Assembly: GCA_937885235.1 (NCBI GenBank)
Contig: CAKZZK010000308.1
Location: 1 to 18,752, forward strand
DNA length: 18,752 nucleotides
Origin: an uncultured Treponema sp.
Lineage (GTDB): Bacteria > Spirochaetota > Spirochaetia > Treponematales > Treponemataceae
Direction of reading: 5' to 3'
Below are positions 1 through 7,102 of the stretch, piece by piece (position 1 is the stretch's first letter; every line of letters begins with the position of its first letter). Under the pieces are notes generated by a model. That model was not told the DNA's origin and ran no database searches. It was given only the letters and a program-made list of their open reading frames with translations. The position numbers and the translations under genes are program-made.

Positions 1-496
1 AGGGCTTGTTGACCTTGTGGAGAACCGCGTTGTCGGCATGAAGAGCCGCGGCGTCTATGAGACCCCCGGCGGAACCATCCTGCTCTATGCACATGAGCAG
101 CTGGACCACCTCTGCCTTGACCGCGACACCTATCACTTTAAACAGAACGTAAGCCTGCGCGAGGCGGAGCTCATCTATGACGGCAAGTGGTTCACCGGCC
201 TTATGGAAGGCATCATGGCATTCCAGGACAAGGTTGAAGAAAATGTGACCGGCTGGGTAAAGCTCAAGCTGTACAAGGGCACTATGCGTGGCGCGGGAAG
301 CTCTTCTCCGTACAGCCTGTACAACGAAAGCATTGCCAGCTTTGCCACGGGCGAGCTTTACGACCACAAGGATGCCGACGGCTTTATCACGCTTTTCGGT
401 CTGCCGCTTAAGGTTCGCGCTATGATGGAGCAGCAGGTTGGCAAGGGGCAGGCTGTCATCAACAGCGACAAGCTCAAGAAGCGTCCGACAGAGTAG
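1..496 (+). CDS. argG: Argininosuccinate synthase, C-terminal part (5' end outside window)
   Basis: This is the C-terminal region of argininosuccinate synthase, which joins citrulline and aspartate with ATP to give argininosuccinate in the cytosol, the penultimate step of arginine synthesis. The reading frame is open from base 2. The first visible residues, GLVDLVENRVVGMKSRGVYE followed by TPGG, are a hallmark of the family's C-terminal oligomerisation region. The N-terminal PP-loop ATP-binding domain must lie to the left of the window. About 165 codons are visible, consistent with the last 40 percent of a roughly 400-residue class I enzyme. The gene ends in TAG, 15 bases before malQ, so the two are probably co-transcribed although their pathways are unrelated. 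No truncation or frameshift is seen in the visible part. Confidence 0.95.
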   Translation, partial: GLVDLVENRVVGMKSRGVYETPGGTILLYAHEQLDHLCLDRDTYHFKQNVSLREAELIYDGKWFTGLMEGIMAFQDKVEENVTGWVKLKLYKGTMRGAGSSSPYSLYNESIASFATGELYDHKDADGFITLFGLPLKVRAMMEQQVGKGQAVINSDKLKKRPTE

Positions 497-511
497 GAGA
501 GGAGCATTAGC

Positions 512-2092
512 ATGGGTGAAAGAAAGAGCGGCGTATTGCTGCATATAACGTCTCTGCCTGGAACTGCAGGCATTGGCACGCTTGGAAAGGAGGCGTACAA
601 GTTTGCGGACTGGCTGCACCGCGCTAATCAGACGCTGTGGCAGGTGCTGCCTCTGGGACCGACCGGCTACGGCGACAGTCCCTACGCGAGTTTTTCTACG
701 TTCGCGGGCAATCCGCTGCTTGTGGATCTGGATATGCTCGTGGAAAAGGGCTGGGCTACTGCGGAACTGGTGGCTCCGCCTGATTACATCAAGAGTGAAG
801 GCAAGGTAGATTTCGGCTCCGTTGTCTGGTGGAAGATGCCGGTGCTGTACAAGTGCGCGGCTCACTTCCTTGAAACGCTCAGCGTGGAAGATGGTGCCGC
901 TTACGAGGCATTTAAAGATGCAAACTCATCTTGGCTTGACAACTTTGCTTCGTATACGAGCATTAAGAAATTCTATGACGCAGAGGCGAACAAGCAGGGG
1001 GTGACTGGCAACGCAAGCATGTGGAACCAGTTCTGGCCCAAGGAGCTTGCGTCCCACAAGCAGGGCGCCGTGTCAAAGTGGAATGCGGCGCACCGCGATG
1101 ATGTGGAGCAGATAAAGGTCATCCAGTTCTTCTTCTCTGTGCAGTGGCAGGCGCTCAAAGCTTACGTGAATGAGCTTGGCATCAAGATTATCGGCGACAT
1201 TCCGATTTTTGTCGCTGCGGATTCCGCCGATGTGTGGGCAAACCAGCGCTTCTTTCAGTATGATGAGGAGACGCTGCAGCAGAAAACCTGCGCCGGTGTT
1301 CCTCCTGACTATTTTTCTGCTATCGGCCAGCTGTGGGGCAACCCGCTTTATGACTGGGACGCTATGAAGCGCAATCACTATGCCTGGTGGGTGGAACGCA
1401 TCCGCCACATGCTGTCGCTTGTTGATATTGTGCGCATAGACCACTTCCGTGGCTTTGAGGCATACTGGCAGATTCCCTACGGGGCGCCGAATGCCATCAA
1501 GGGCGAGTGGATTAAGGGGCCGGGCAAGGCGCTGTTTGACACCATCAAGCGGCGCCTTGGCGACCTGCCGATTATCGCAGAGGATTTGGGCGTGATTACG
1601 CCTGAGGTTGAAGCTTTGCGCGATGGCTGTGAGCTGCCGGGTATGAAGATACTCCAGTTTGCCTTTAACAACAACGAGTGGTCTGAGGAAAGCGCCGGCT
1701 GCAAGGATTTGCCGCACAACTATAACACGTCAAAGCTTGTCGTCTACACCGGCACCCATGACAACGATACCACCGCAGGTTATTTTACGTCATGTCTGGA
1801 GCAGTGCCGCCAGAATGTGCGGCAATACTTCAATCTGCCGGAAAATGCAGATGTCTGTACGCTTACCCACGCTATGATTCGCGCGGCTTTCGCGTCTGTC
1901 GCCGACACCTGCATTGTTCCCCTGCAGGATATTTACTGTCTGGGAACCGATGCGCGCATGAATATGCCGTCAACGACAGGTACTAACTGGACGTGGCGTA
2001 TGGATAAAAATCTTCTGGATGATGCGGGGGCTGAGGGGCTCAAGCGGCTTTCTTTCATCTATGGTAGAAATATAGCGGAGCAATCTGCATAG
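512..2092 (+). CDS. malQ: 4-alpha-glucanotransferase (amylomaltase, GH77)
   Basis: MalQ moves alpha-1,4-glucan segments between maltodextrins in the cytosol, releasing glucose and building longer chains for phosphorolysis. The 526-residue length is normal for the compact bacterial GH77 form without an N-terminal extension. The N-terminus GVLLHITSLPGTAGIGTLG is the typical family start. The three catalytic acids are visible: nucleophile D310 in RIDHFRG, acid/base E357 in IIAEDLG, and the transition-state stabiliser D417 in THDNDTT. The start is an ATG preceded by a GGAGAGGAG Shine-Dalgarno stretch, 15 bases after argG. A hairpin terminator follows the stop codon. With the GH5 enzyme elsewhere in the window it fits an organism living on plant glucans. 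Confidence 0.96.
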   Translation: MGERKSGVLLHITSLPGTAGIGTLGKEAYKFADWLHRANQTLWQVLPLGPTGYGDSPYASFSTFAGNPLLVDLDMLVEKGWATAELVAPPDYIKSEGKVDFGSVVWWKMPVLYKCAAHFLETLSVEDGAAYEAFKDANSSWLDNFASYTSIKKFYDAEANKQGVTGNASMWNQFWPKELASHKQGAVSKWNAAHRDDVEQIKVIQFFFSVQWQALKAYVNELGIKIIGDIPIFVAADSADVWANQRFFQYDEETLQQKTCAGVPPDYFSAIGQLWGNPLYDWDAMKRNHYAWWVERIRHMLSLVDIVRIDHFRGFEAYWQIPYGAPNAIKGEWIKGPGKALFDTIKRRLGDLPIIAEDLGVITPEVEALRDGCELPGMKILQFAFNNNEWSEESAGCKDLPHNYNTSKLVVYTGTHDNDTTAGYFTSCLEQCRQNVRQYFNLPENADVCTLTHAMIRAAFASVADTCIVPLQDIYCLGTDARMNMPSTTGTNWTWRMDKNLLDDAGAEGLKRLSFIYGRNIAEQSA

Positions 2093-2114
2093 GCTATTGC
2101 GTCTGAGCGAGAGG

Positions 2115-2158
2115 GCAGGGGTACGGGAGCTTTTTCCTGTGCCCCCTGCTTTATTTTT
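2115..2158 (+). terminator. Rho-independent terminator of argG-malQ
   Basis: GCAGGGG (2115-2121) pairs with CCCCTGC (2143-2149). The inner arms ACGGGA (2123-2128) and TCCTGT (2135-2140) extend the stem with one G-T pair and a small bulge. The stem is followed by TTTATTTTT. It lies about 20 bases after the malQ stop codon. Confidence 0.8.
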
Positions 2159-2165
2159 AGCGGCA

Positions 2166-2203
2166 ATAAAAAAGCCTAAGCCCTCATTTTCAAAGGCTTA
2201 GGC
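2166..2203 (-). terminator. ssrA: Rho-independent terminator of tmRNA
   Basis: A perfect 9-bp stem, GCCTAAGCC (2174-2182) and GGCTTAGGC (2195-2203), is flanked on the plus strand by an A run (2168-2173), which is the U run for minus-strand transcription. It lies just past the tmRNA 3' end and is back to back with the malQ terminator, so the two convergent units each have their own. Confidence 0.9.
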
Positions 2204-2209
2204 AATCAA

Positions 2210-2578
2210 TGGAGATGGCGGGAGTCGAACCCGCGTCCAAATAAGCTAACCAGGCACCTCTACAGGTTTATTGAAGCGAGGTAGTTGTCGGGAGTCGGTA
2301 GCGGCTTCAAAGGCATCGCCTCCGTATTCTGGTATCCTTGCGGAGTCCCCTGTACTCCCCAGAAAAAGCACAGAGCAAGTCCCTATTTGTAACAGAACAT
2401 CACATCGCTAGGAACAGCGCAACATGAGTTCCGGCTCAGCCACTTACGCGGCAAGAGCAAACTGCTCGTCTTCTACGAAAGAATCGTCTTCAGTTATTTT
2501 TTTCGTCTGATCAGAGGTCAGGCGTAACCTCACCTGCAGCACAAGATTACTCTCATCTGTCGAAACCGGTGCACCCCC
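2210..2578 (-). ncRNA. ssrA: Transfer-messenger RNA (tmRNA)
   Basis: tmRNA rescues ribosomes stalled on broken mRNAs: it enters the A site charged with alanine, then its internal frame tags the nascent protein for proteolysis. Read on the minus strand, the 5' end GGGGGUG pairs with CAUCUCC at the 3' end to form a 7-bp acceptor stem with two G-U pairs. GGTTTCGACAG follows the 5' end, as is typical. The T-arm reads GCGGGTTCGACTCCCGC, and the discriminator A is at 2210. The CCA is not encoded. At about 369 nt the length is normal for a one-piece tmRNA. The internal frame gives tag residues EDDSFVEDEQFALAA and then stops at TAA. A strong promoter lies upstream and a terminator downstream. Mature ends are inferred from pairing. 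Confidence 0.97.
2444..2491 (-). other. ssrA: tmRNA proteolysis-tag reading frame
   Basis: On the minus strand, UAACU directly precedes GAA, the likely resume codon, matching the spacing of UAGUC-GCA in E. coli. Fifteen codons, EDDSFVEDEQFALAA, then TAA. After the tRNA-borne alanine the full tag would be A-EDDSFVEDEQFALAA. The C-terminal ALAA is the ClpXP/FtsH recognition end known from other tags. The tag is unusually acidic, with six Asp/Glu in fifteen positions. The resume codon is inferred from the upstream UAACU; the 3' half of the frame is unambiguous. Confidence 0.85.
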
Positions 2579-2603
2579 TTTCAAAGGTTTACCCGATAGC
2601 CAT

Positions 2604-2633
2604 ACTATACATGAATGTCCGTTTTTTTGTCAA
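2604..2633 (-). promoter_or_regulatory. sigma70-type promoter of tmRNA
   Basis: On the minus strand, TTGACA (2633-2628), an 18-nt spacer and TATAGT (2609-2604). Transcription would begin near 2597, leaving a short 5' leader for RNase P to remove before the mature end at 2578. Confidence 0.85.
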
Positions 2634-2640
2634 GCGGAAA

Positions 2641-2672
2641 AATAAAAAAACGCTGATTTTTCATCAGCGTTT
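2641..2672 (-). terminator. Rho-independent terminator of the partner-switch operon
   Basis: A perfect 10-bp stem, AAACGCTGAT (2648-2657) and ATCAGCGTTT (2663-2672), has a 5-nt loop. On the minus strand the hairpin runs into TTTTTTTATTTTT. It is about 35 bases past the stop codon of the RsbW-like gene and separates that operon from the tmRNA promoter. Confidence 0.9.
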
Positions 2673-2705
2673 CATGAAAAAACTGTGGAGAAAGCTTTTT
2701 CGCTT

Positions 2706-3254
2706 CTATTCCAGAATCACGCCATGGCGCTTTTGCTGGAAACGTTTGAGCATAGCGACACCATTGCGCTTGTCGTTGTAGATAAAGCCGCCGTCCCAGT
2801 ATTCCAGAGCCGCAAAGAGGGCATTTCCGCCATCCTGATCATCAGAGCGCCTTGTGCGGAACGAAACATAATTTGAGAGCTCCTCAAAATTAGAATCCCT
2901 CAGGCATTCGAGGCGCTTCTTGTTGAAATCATTCCATTTCTCTAAGTCTTTGAAGCCCTCTCCCTCATCCTCTACAATAATGTGCGCGTGGCTAGCACTG
3001 AAGGAATACCATACATGGACTTTTTTGTTTATGTCGCAGTCATTGCCATGCTTTACCGCGTTCTTTATGACCTCACTGATCTGCTGTTCAAGAAGGTTGA
3101 TCTCCTTGATTTCCAGAGGCGCAGACTGGACAATGAGCAACGTGAAATACCTGATCTGTCTAAAATCTGAAGGAAATTCCTTGTAGAGCATATTTGACTT
3201 GTCAAACAAGGGGTCATTTCCGTCAGAGCGCAATTCTTTTATTGCATCTGCCAT
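2706..3254 (-). CDS. RsbW/SpoIIAB-like ATP-binding anti-sigma factor kinase
   Basis: This is a GHKL-fold (HATPase_c_2) protein of the RsbW class. Such proteins bind a target, usually a sigma factor, and phosphorylate their STAS antagonist to shut it off. The N box ISEVIKNAVKHGN (E61, N65, H69) and the G1 box VEDEGEGF (D96) are intact. The G2 segment, GGNALFAAL (142-150), departs from the usual GLG form. The ending YNDKRNGVAMLKRF is a normal beta-strand close. At 182 residues it is somewhat longer than classical RsbW, with about 35 extra residues at the N-terminus. A GGGAGGA Shine-Dalgarno lies 7 bases before the ATG. It is the last of three genes (phosphatase, STAS, kinase) and is followed by a terminator. 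No sigma factor gene adjoins it, so the client is unknown. Confidence 0.88.
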   Translation of the reverse strand: MADAIKELRSDGNDPLFDKSNMLYKEFPSDFRQIRYFTLLIVQSAPLEIKEINLLEQQISEVIKNAVKHGNDCDINKKVHVWYSFSASHAHIIVEDEGEGFKDLEKWNDFNKKRLECLRDSNFEELSNYVSFRTRRSDDQDGGNALFAALEYWDGGFIYNDKRNGVAMLKRFQQKRHGVILE

Positions 3255-3277
3255 CTAAATTCCTCCCGTCAGAATGC

Positions 3278-3616
3278 TTATTCTTTGATCATAAGCAGTG
3301 CTTCTTCCACACTGTTTGCGATAGGAAAGTAGCCCATGAGCTTTGTCAATTCTATAACTTTCTTCACGGAACCATGAATGTTGGAGATATAGAGCTTCAA
3401 GTTCATCTTTTTGATTGTAGAACAAATATAGATGAGCGCTCCAATTCCGGAAGAGTCGATATAGTCAACTTGCTCCAGGTTGATAATAAAGGACTTGACG
3501 TTCTTTTCGAGCATTTTCATTACCAACTCTTTGAGTTTGTAAGAGTTATACAAGTCCATTTCTCCGTTGACATCAATAATGTAGACATCACCATTTTTCC
3601 TTATTTTCAGTTCCAT
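3278..3616 (-). CDS. STAS-domain anti-sigma factor antagonist (RsbV/SpoIIAA-like)
   Basis: This 112-residue single-domain STAS protein is the phosphorylatable middle partner of the switch. Unphosphorylated, it sequesters the RsbW-like kinase and frees the kinase's client; phosphorylated, it lets go. The site is visible in VDYIDSSGIGAL (51-62), where S56 matches the serine phosphorylated in SpoIIAA and RsbV. The rest matches the family: a beta-strand start (ELKIRKNGDVYIIDVNGEMD), then helices, with the usual length. AAGGAG lies 9 bases before the ATG. It sits 25 bases after the phosphatase gene and 23 bases before the kinase gene, so all three should be made together. Confidence 0.92.
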   Translation of the reverse strand: MELKIRKNGDVYIIDVNGEMDLYNSYKLKELVMKMLEKNVKSFIINLEQVDYIDSSGIGALIYICSTIKKMNLKLYISNIHGSVKKVIELTKLMGYFPIANSVEEALLMIKE

Positions 3617-3641
3617 AAGTTTTGCTCCTTATCCTTCAATG

Positions 3642-5351
3642 TTACTGAATTTTAACCAATAGCAACGTTTCATCGTCATGCTGACTTACAGAGCCGCAAA
3701 ATTTCTTTATGTCATTCTTGACGATCTTTACTATATCCTTGCCAGAAGCATTATGATTTTCTGTAATAATCCTCAGCAAAGATTCCCTCGTATACTGCTG
3801 ACCCTTGTCATTTAGTGTTTCCACTAAACCATCAGTATATGTGATTATTATATCACCAGATTTAACATTTTGTACATAGTTTTTATACTCAGAACTCTTT
3901 TCCACTCCTATAGGTTCGCTTGGTTCAGAGAGTTCCTTCATGGTATTGAGCTTGCTGTCATAATAGAAAACAGGCATATTGCCGCCCGAAGAGAACTCTA
4001 TCTGCTTTTTCTCAGGATTATAGTTGATGAGCGCGACAGAACCAAAGTGGTCTGTGCTGAACGACTCTCCTGCAATGCCTTTGTTGACCCAAGTGAGAAT
4101 CTTGCCCGCAGTCTGGGTGGTATTCACGACAAGGCGCAGCATGGAGCGAATCATGATCATAACCATGATGCTGTTAATGCTCTTGCCGGCAATATCTCCC
4201 AGCATGAAAGACACCCTGTCCTTCCGTGAAACCACGACATCGTAGTAATCACCACAGACACCTTCCGCAGGGTTCCAGATGGTCGCTATCTCTGCACCGG
4301 AGATAATCGGCAGCTTTGCCGGTTTGAGTATGTCCTGAATGTGGCTTGCAATCTCCGTTTCTTTGGAGATGCTGTTGTTTTCTATTATATCGTTTACCGT
4401 TATCACGCTCTTGACAGCCGCTGCTGCGGAATCAGAAAGCGTGGAAGCAGTCTTGAGCTCGTCTTCCGTAAAGAGGGGAGTGCCGTTTTTGCGGGCAAAC
4501 GCCGTTACGCCGATGACCACATCCTGAATCTTCATCGGAACAAAGATGTAGCTTCCGCATTCGAGGAAGTCCTCTGGCCCGTTCTGATAAATTCTACCGT
4601 CTGCGGCGGGGTTGGTAATCAACTCCGCCTTGCCAGAGGTGGCAATTTCGCCGAAGATATTGTCGCGCAGGGGGAAAGAGGCAAACTTAAAACTTGTCGC
4701 AATCCGCACCGGCTTGTGGGGCATATCGTTCGGCAGTTTGTATGGCGGCGGAAAATCACCGTCAAAGGCTTTGACAGTGATGACATCCTCAAAATCATCG
4801 ATCATTAAAATTGCGCTTCCGTCAGCCTTTATCTGTTCGCCAATGGTCTTGTTCAGGTAGTCAAGGAGCGTGCTCAGCCCCTCTTCCTTGGAATAGACAT
4901 CAGCGGCATGGACCATGAAGTCCTGACTGAGGTCGAGCATTTTTACGCTGTACGCGACCGCTTCTTCGGTTTCCTGTGGGGAAACCGCCTGCTTGTTCTG
5001 ATTTTCCGCGGCAAGTATGCGCTTGTTTTCAGACTTTGGAACAAGCTTTACAATTTGCTTTGGCTCGAAGGTATAGAGCATGAGGCAATATGGTATCAAG
5101 ACAATCCCTGCAAGGAAAATGCCGAGCGCAAAGATGATGAATGCGTTGCATGGCTCGTCCAACGGGGTCGTCATGCGGATGACCCCTGCCATCACGCTTG
5201 AACAAAGGGTAATAAATGTTGATAGGTAAAAGATAAAACTTGTGCGCGCAGTGCTTTTCTTTTTTATAGCCGATAACAGCACTATCAAGAGCACTGATAA
5301 AACGGCTAATGCAAAAAGAGGAATATAAGCAAAAGTGTCGTCTAATGTCAC
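3642..5351 (-). CDS. Membrane-anchored GAF-SpoIIE (PP2C-type) serine phosphatase, RsbU-like
   Basis: It probably dephosphorylates the STAS protein encoded next to it, turning the switch on in response to a signal. The domain order of the 569-residue protein is clear. Three hydrophobic helices (about 8-28, 36-56 and 68-95) place it in the inner membrane. A linker leads to a GAF domain (about 155-320) that may bind a small ligand, then a short helix and a SpoIIE/PP2C domain (about 340-569). Metal-binding acids are seen in GDYYD (D368), GDIAGKS (D386), YTDG (D507) and HDDETLLLV (D559/D560). GKS replaces the common GKG. The start is a GTG with GGGAG 6 bases upstream. A good promoter lies just before it. 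The signal sensed is unknown. Confidence 0.92.
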   Translation of the reverse strand: MTLDDTFAYIPLFALAVLSVLLIVLLSAIKKKSTARTSFIFYLSTFITLCSSVMAGVIRMTTPLDEPCNAFIIFALGIFLAGIVLIPYCLMLYTFEPKQIVKLVPKSENKRILAAENQNKQAVSPQETEEAVAYSVKMLDLSQDFMVHAADVYSKEEGLSTLLDYLNKTIGEQIKADGSAILMIDDFEDVITVKAFDGDFPPPYKLPNDMPHKPVRIATSFKFASFPLRDNIFGEIATSGKAELITNPAADGRIYQNGPEDFLECGSYIFVPMKIQDVVIGVTAFARKNGTPLFTEDELKTASTLSDSAAAAVKSVITVNDIIENNSISKETEIASHIQDILKPAKLPIISGAEIATIWNPAEGVCGDYYDVVVSRKDRVSFMLGDIAGKSINSIMVMIMIRSMLRLVVNTTQTAGKILTWVNKGIAGESFSTDHFGSVALINYNPEKKQIEFSSGGNMPVFYYDSKLNTMKELSEPSEPIGVEKSSEYKNYVQNVKSGDIIITYTDGLVETLNDKGQQYTRESLLRIITENHNASGKDIVKIVKNDIKKFCGSVSQHDDETLLLVKIQ

Positions 5352-5377
5352 AATTTACTCCCTGATACCATAATGCT

Positions 5378-5406
5378 ATTCTAACATTGAAAAATGGTAC
5401 CGTCAA
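5378..5406 (-). promoter_or_regulatory. sigma70-type promoter of the partner-switch operon
   Basis: On the minus strand, TTGACG (5406-5401), a 17-nt spacer and TAGAAT (5383-5378). Transcription would start about 20 bases before the GTG of the phosphatase gene. It lies in the 94-bp gap after the ParB-like gene, where no convincing terminator is visible, so read-through from upstream could add to expression. Confidence 0.75.
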
Positions 5407-5445
5407 GTTCAGTATCGGCAAAACAGGGCGTTTTCGCTACAAAAA

Positions 5446-6384
5446 TCATTCAGAATGGAGTTTTTGCGTTTTCCTCAGGCGGTGTTTGGCGAGCACGTTC
5501 TTTATCTTGTTGAGAAGCGGGGGTCTCCGGTGCTCCTGCTTGAAGCCTTCGGCGGCTTTCTCCAGACTCACCTCGTTGCCGAAACGCTGTTTCAATTCAT
5601 CCCAATACTTTATGAAATAGATATAGAGGTCGGACTTCGTGCGCCCCTTGAAGAGCTTCATGATGTGATGCTGTTCTATGGTATTGATGACGGGCAGGTA
5701 TACATTTTCATACCAAGAGCTCACCGCGTCTTCAAAGGGAATCTCCTCTGTTTTATCCATATTAATATAATATTTATGGATTAAAATGTGGTTGTAGATG
5801 ACATCGTACTGGCCCGTGGTGCTGAAATCCAGCGTCCAGTAGTCCGTGATGTCTCCGAAATTCGTCTCGGCATAGAAAGTCCGCTTTTCGTAGTTGATCA
5901 CCTGCTTGTAGAGGTCCGCAATGTTGTTTCCCGGCTTGAGCTTTATCTCGCTCTGCAGACTCACCACGTCGGCATCGATGTTTTCCACCCCCCGTGCCTT
6001 TGCAACGGAAACGCGGTGATTGCCATCGCGCACAAAGTAGAGCCCGCCCGCTTCATAGAGGCTGATTGGCGGCAGCGGCACATCCTGTATGTGCGCCATG
6101 TCAACGTGCTCCCAGCGGTTCTTCAGAAAGCGGCTTTTGGGGAAGAAATGATTGTCAAAGTCCTTATAGCGTCCTTCGCTTCCCACGATGAGGTTGATGG
6201 GAATTACCTGCATCCCCTTGTATACTTCGTTTTTCGGTTTAAGGATACGTTTAATATCGGTAAAAGAGATAAGCGCGGCTTCGTCTGGCTTCAAGATGTG
6301 CTGTATTTCATTTATGAGCGCCTTGCTGCGCGCGCGGTTAAAATCTTCATCGGTCTGAGAGGATAGAGATGTTGCTGTCGGCAT
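5446..6384 (-). CDS. ParB/sulfiredoxin-fold (ParB-like nuclease domain) protein with DUF4032-like C-terminus
   Basis: This is a 312-residue cytosolic protein. Residues 55-145 form a ParB/Srx-like domain: IPINLIVGSEGRYKDFD, then the signature VRDGNHRVSVAKARG (118-132), the loop that binds nucleotide or catalyses in this fold. The C-terminal half, with YENVYLPVI and GRTKSDLYIYFIKYWDEL, resembles a family annotated in other bacteria as ParB-like or DUF4032 regulators; no reaction is established for it. It lacks the helix-turn-helix and dimer domains of a chromosome-partitioning ParB. The ATG start has AGGAAAAGGA just upstream. It overlaps the end of the phosphoesterase gene by 38 bases in another frame, pointing to translational coupling. 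The tail is very basic (KHRLRKTQK), which would suit nucleic-acid contact. Confidence 0.8.
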   Translation of the reverse strand: MPTATSLSSQTDEDFNRARSKALINEIQHILKPDEAALISFTDIKRILKPKNEVYKGMQVIPINLIVGSEGRYKDFDNHFFPKSRFLKNRWEHVDMAHIQDVPLPPISLYEAGGLYFVRDGNHRVSVAKARGVENIDADVVSLQSEIKLKPGNNIADLYKQVINYEKRTFYAETNFGDITDYWTLDFSTTGQYDVIYNHILIHKYYINMDKTEEIPFEDAVSSWYENVYLPVINTIEQHHIMKLFKGRTKSDLYIYFIKYWDELKQRFGNEVSLEKAAEGFKQEHRRPPLLNKIKNVLAKHRLRKTQKLHSE

Positions 6385-7099
6385 AATTTCCTTTTCCTGA
6401 AAATAGCGGATTAAAGTCTATGAGGATATGGCTATAGGCATTTACCACGGTGGTTTTTTCGCTGATGGTGGTACGTATTGCCTGTAGGTCGTAAAGATGT
6501 ATGTGCCCGTGGATGAGCAGTGCGGGCTGAAATTTCTTTATGAACCAGTTGAAACATTCAAAGCCCTTGTGGCAGGGATCTTCCCTGTCATGGATGTGGC
6601 GGGGAGAGGCGTGAGTCAAAAAGACATCGCAAAAGCGCCCCCAGCGCAGTTTGTTCCACAGGAGCCCGGGAACAAGCTTTAAAAGCTGTATGAACATCTC
6701 AAAATTTGTGTACTGGTCTTTCCCATTGTTGTAGCGGATGGAACCGGAGACACCGCTTATGAGCAGGGGAGTGGTTTTGCCGTTTGGAAGCGAAAAATGC
6801 AGCGTTTTGTGCCGCAACACCTTGTTGCTCACATAATCCCCCCCGTGTCCCTTGTCCATATCTGATGCCGCATACATTCCCGACAGATGCGAGCCCTTCT
6901 TGTAGTAGTCAAATTCCTCCAAGTCGTGGTTGCCAAAAACGAAAAAAGTCGGCTTGCCCAGCGTTGACACGATGAAGTCAACGTATTCCATGGACAGGTC
7001 GCCCGCGCAAAAGACGGCGTCTACATCGCCGTACCGCTCTGTTACATTCGTGGCATAGACAAGAGGGTCTATCTGGTCGGAAACGCAAAGAAAGCGCAT
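6347..7099 (-). CDS. Calcineurin-like metallophosphoesterase
   Basis: This 250-residue protein has the two-metal phosphoesterase fold, which hydrolyses phosphomono- or diesters; the substrate cannot be told from sequence. Visible metal-ligand motifs are SDQ (D8), AGDLS (D34), FGNHD (N57, H58), LTHASP (H163) and HGHIH (H199, H201). The usual first motif DxH is DQI here, so the first histidine ligand is missing. This is also seen in a subgroup of the family and need not mean loss of activity. No signal peptide or membrane segment is present. GGAG lies about 9 bases before the ATG. The gene starts 3 bases after the TPR gene's stop and runs into the ParB-like gene, so all three are likely one operon with a shared job. 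Confidence 0.85.
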   Translation of the reverse strand: MRFLCVSDQIDPLVYATNVTERYGDVDAVFCAGDLSMEYVDFIVSTLGKPTFFVFGNHDLEEFDYYKKGSHLSGMYAASDMDKGHGGDYVSNKVLRHKTLHFSLPNGKTTPLLISGVSGSIRYNNGKDQYTNFEMFIQLLKLVPGLLWNKLRWGRFCDVFLTHASPRHIHDREDPCHKGFECFNWFIKKFQPALLIHGHIHLYDLQAIRTTISEKTTVVNAYSHILIDFNPLFSGKGNYADSNISILSDR

Positions 7100-7102
7100 T
7101 GT

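Noticed and set aside
1073..1717. 214-residue open frame antisense to malQ
   Set aside because: Lies wholly within the well-supported malQ frame and shows no family motif.
2160..2700. Integration site or mobile element at the tmRNA 3' end
   Set aside because: tmRNA ends are common integration sites, but no integrase, no repeated 3' end and no foreign genes are seen beside it.
5407..5445. Terminator after the ParB-like gene
   Set aside because: AAAAC and GTTTT around AGGGC can pair for only five weak base pairs without a T run on the correct side.
5788..6366. 192-residue plus-strand frame opposite the ParB-like gene
   Set aside because: The minus-strand frame has the conserved DGNHRVSVA motif and a good ribosome site; the plus-strand frame has neither.
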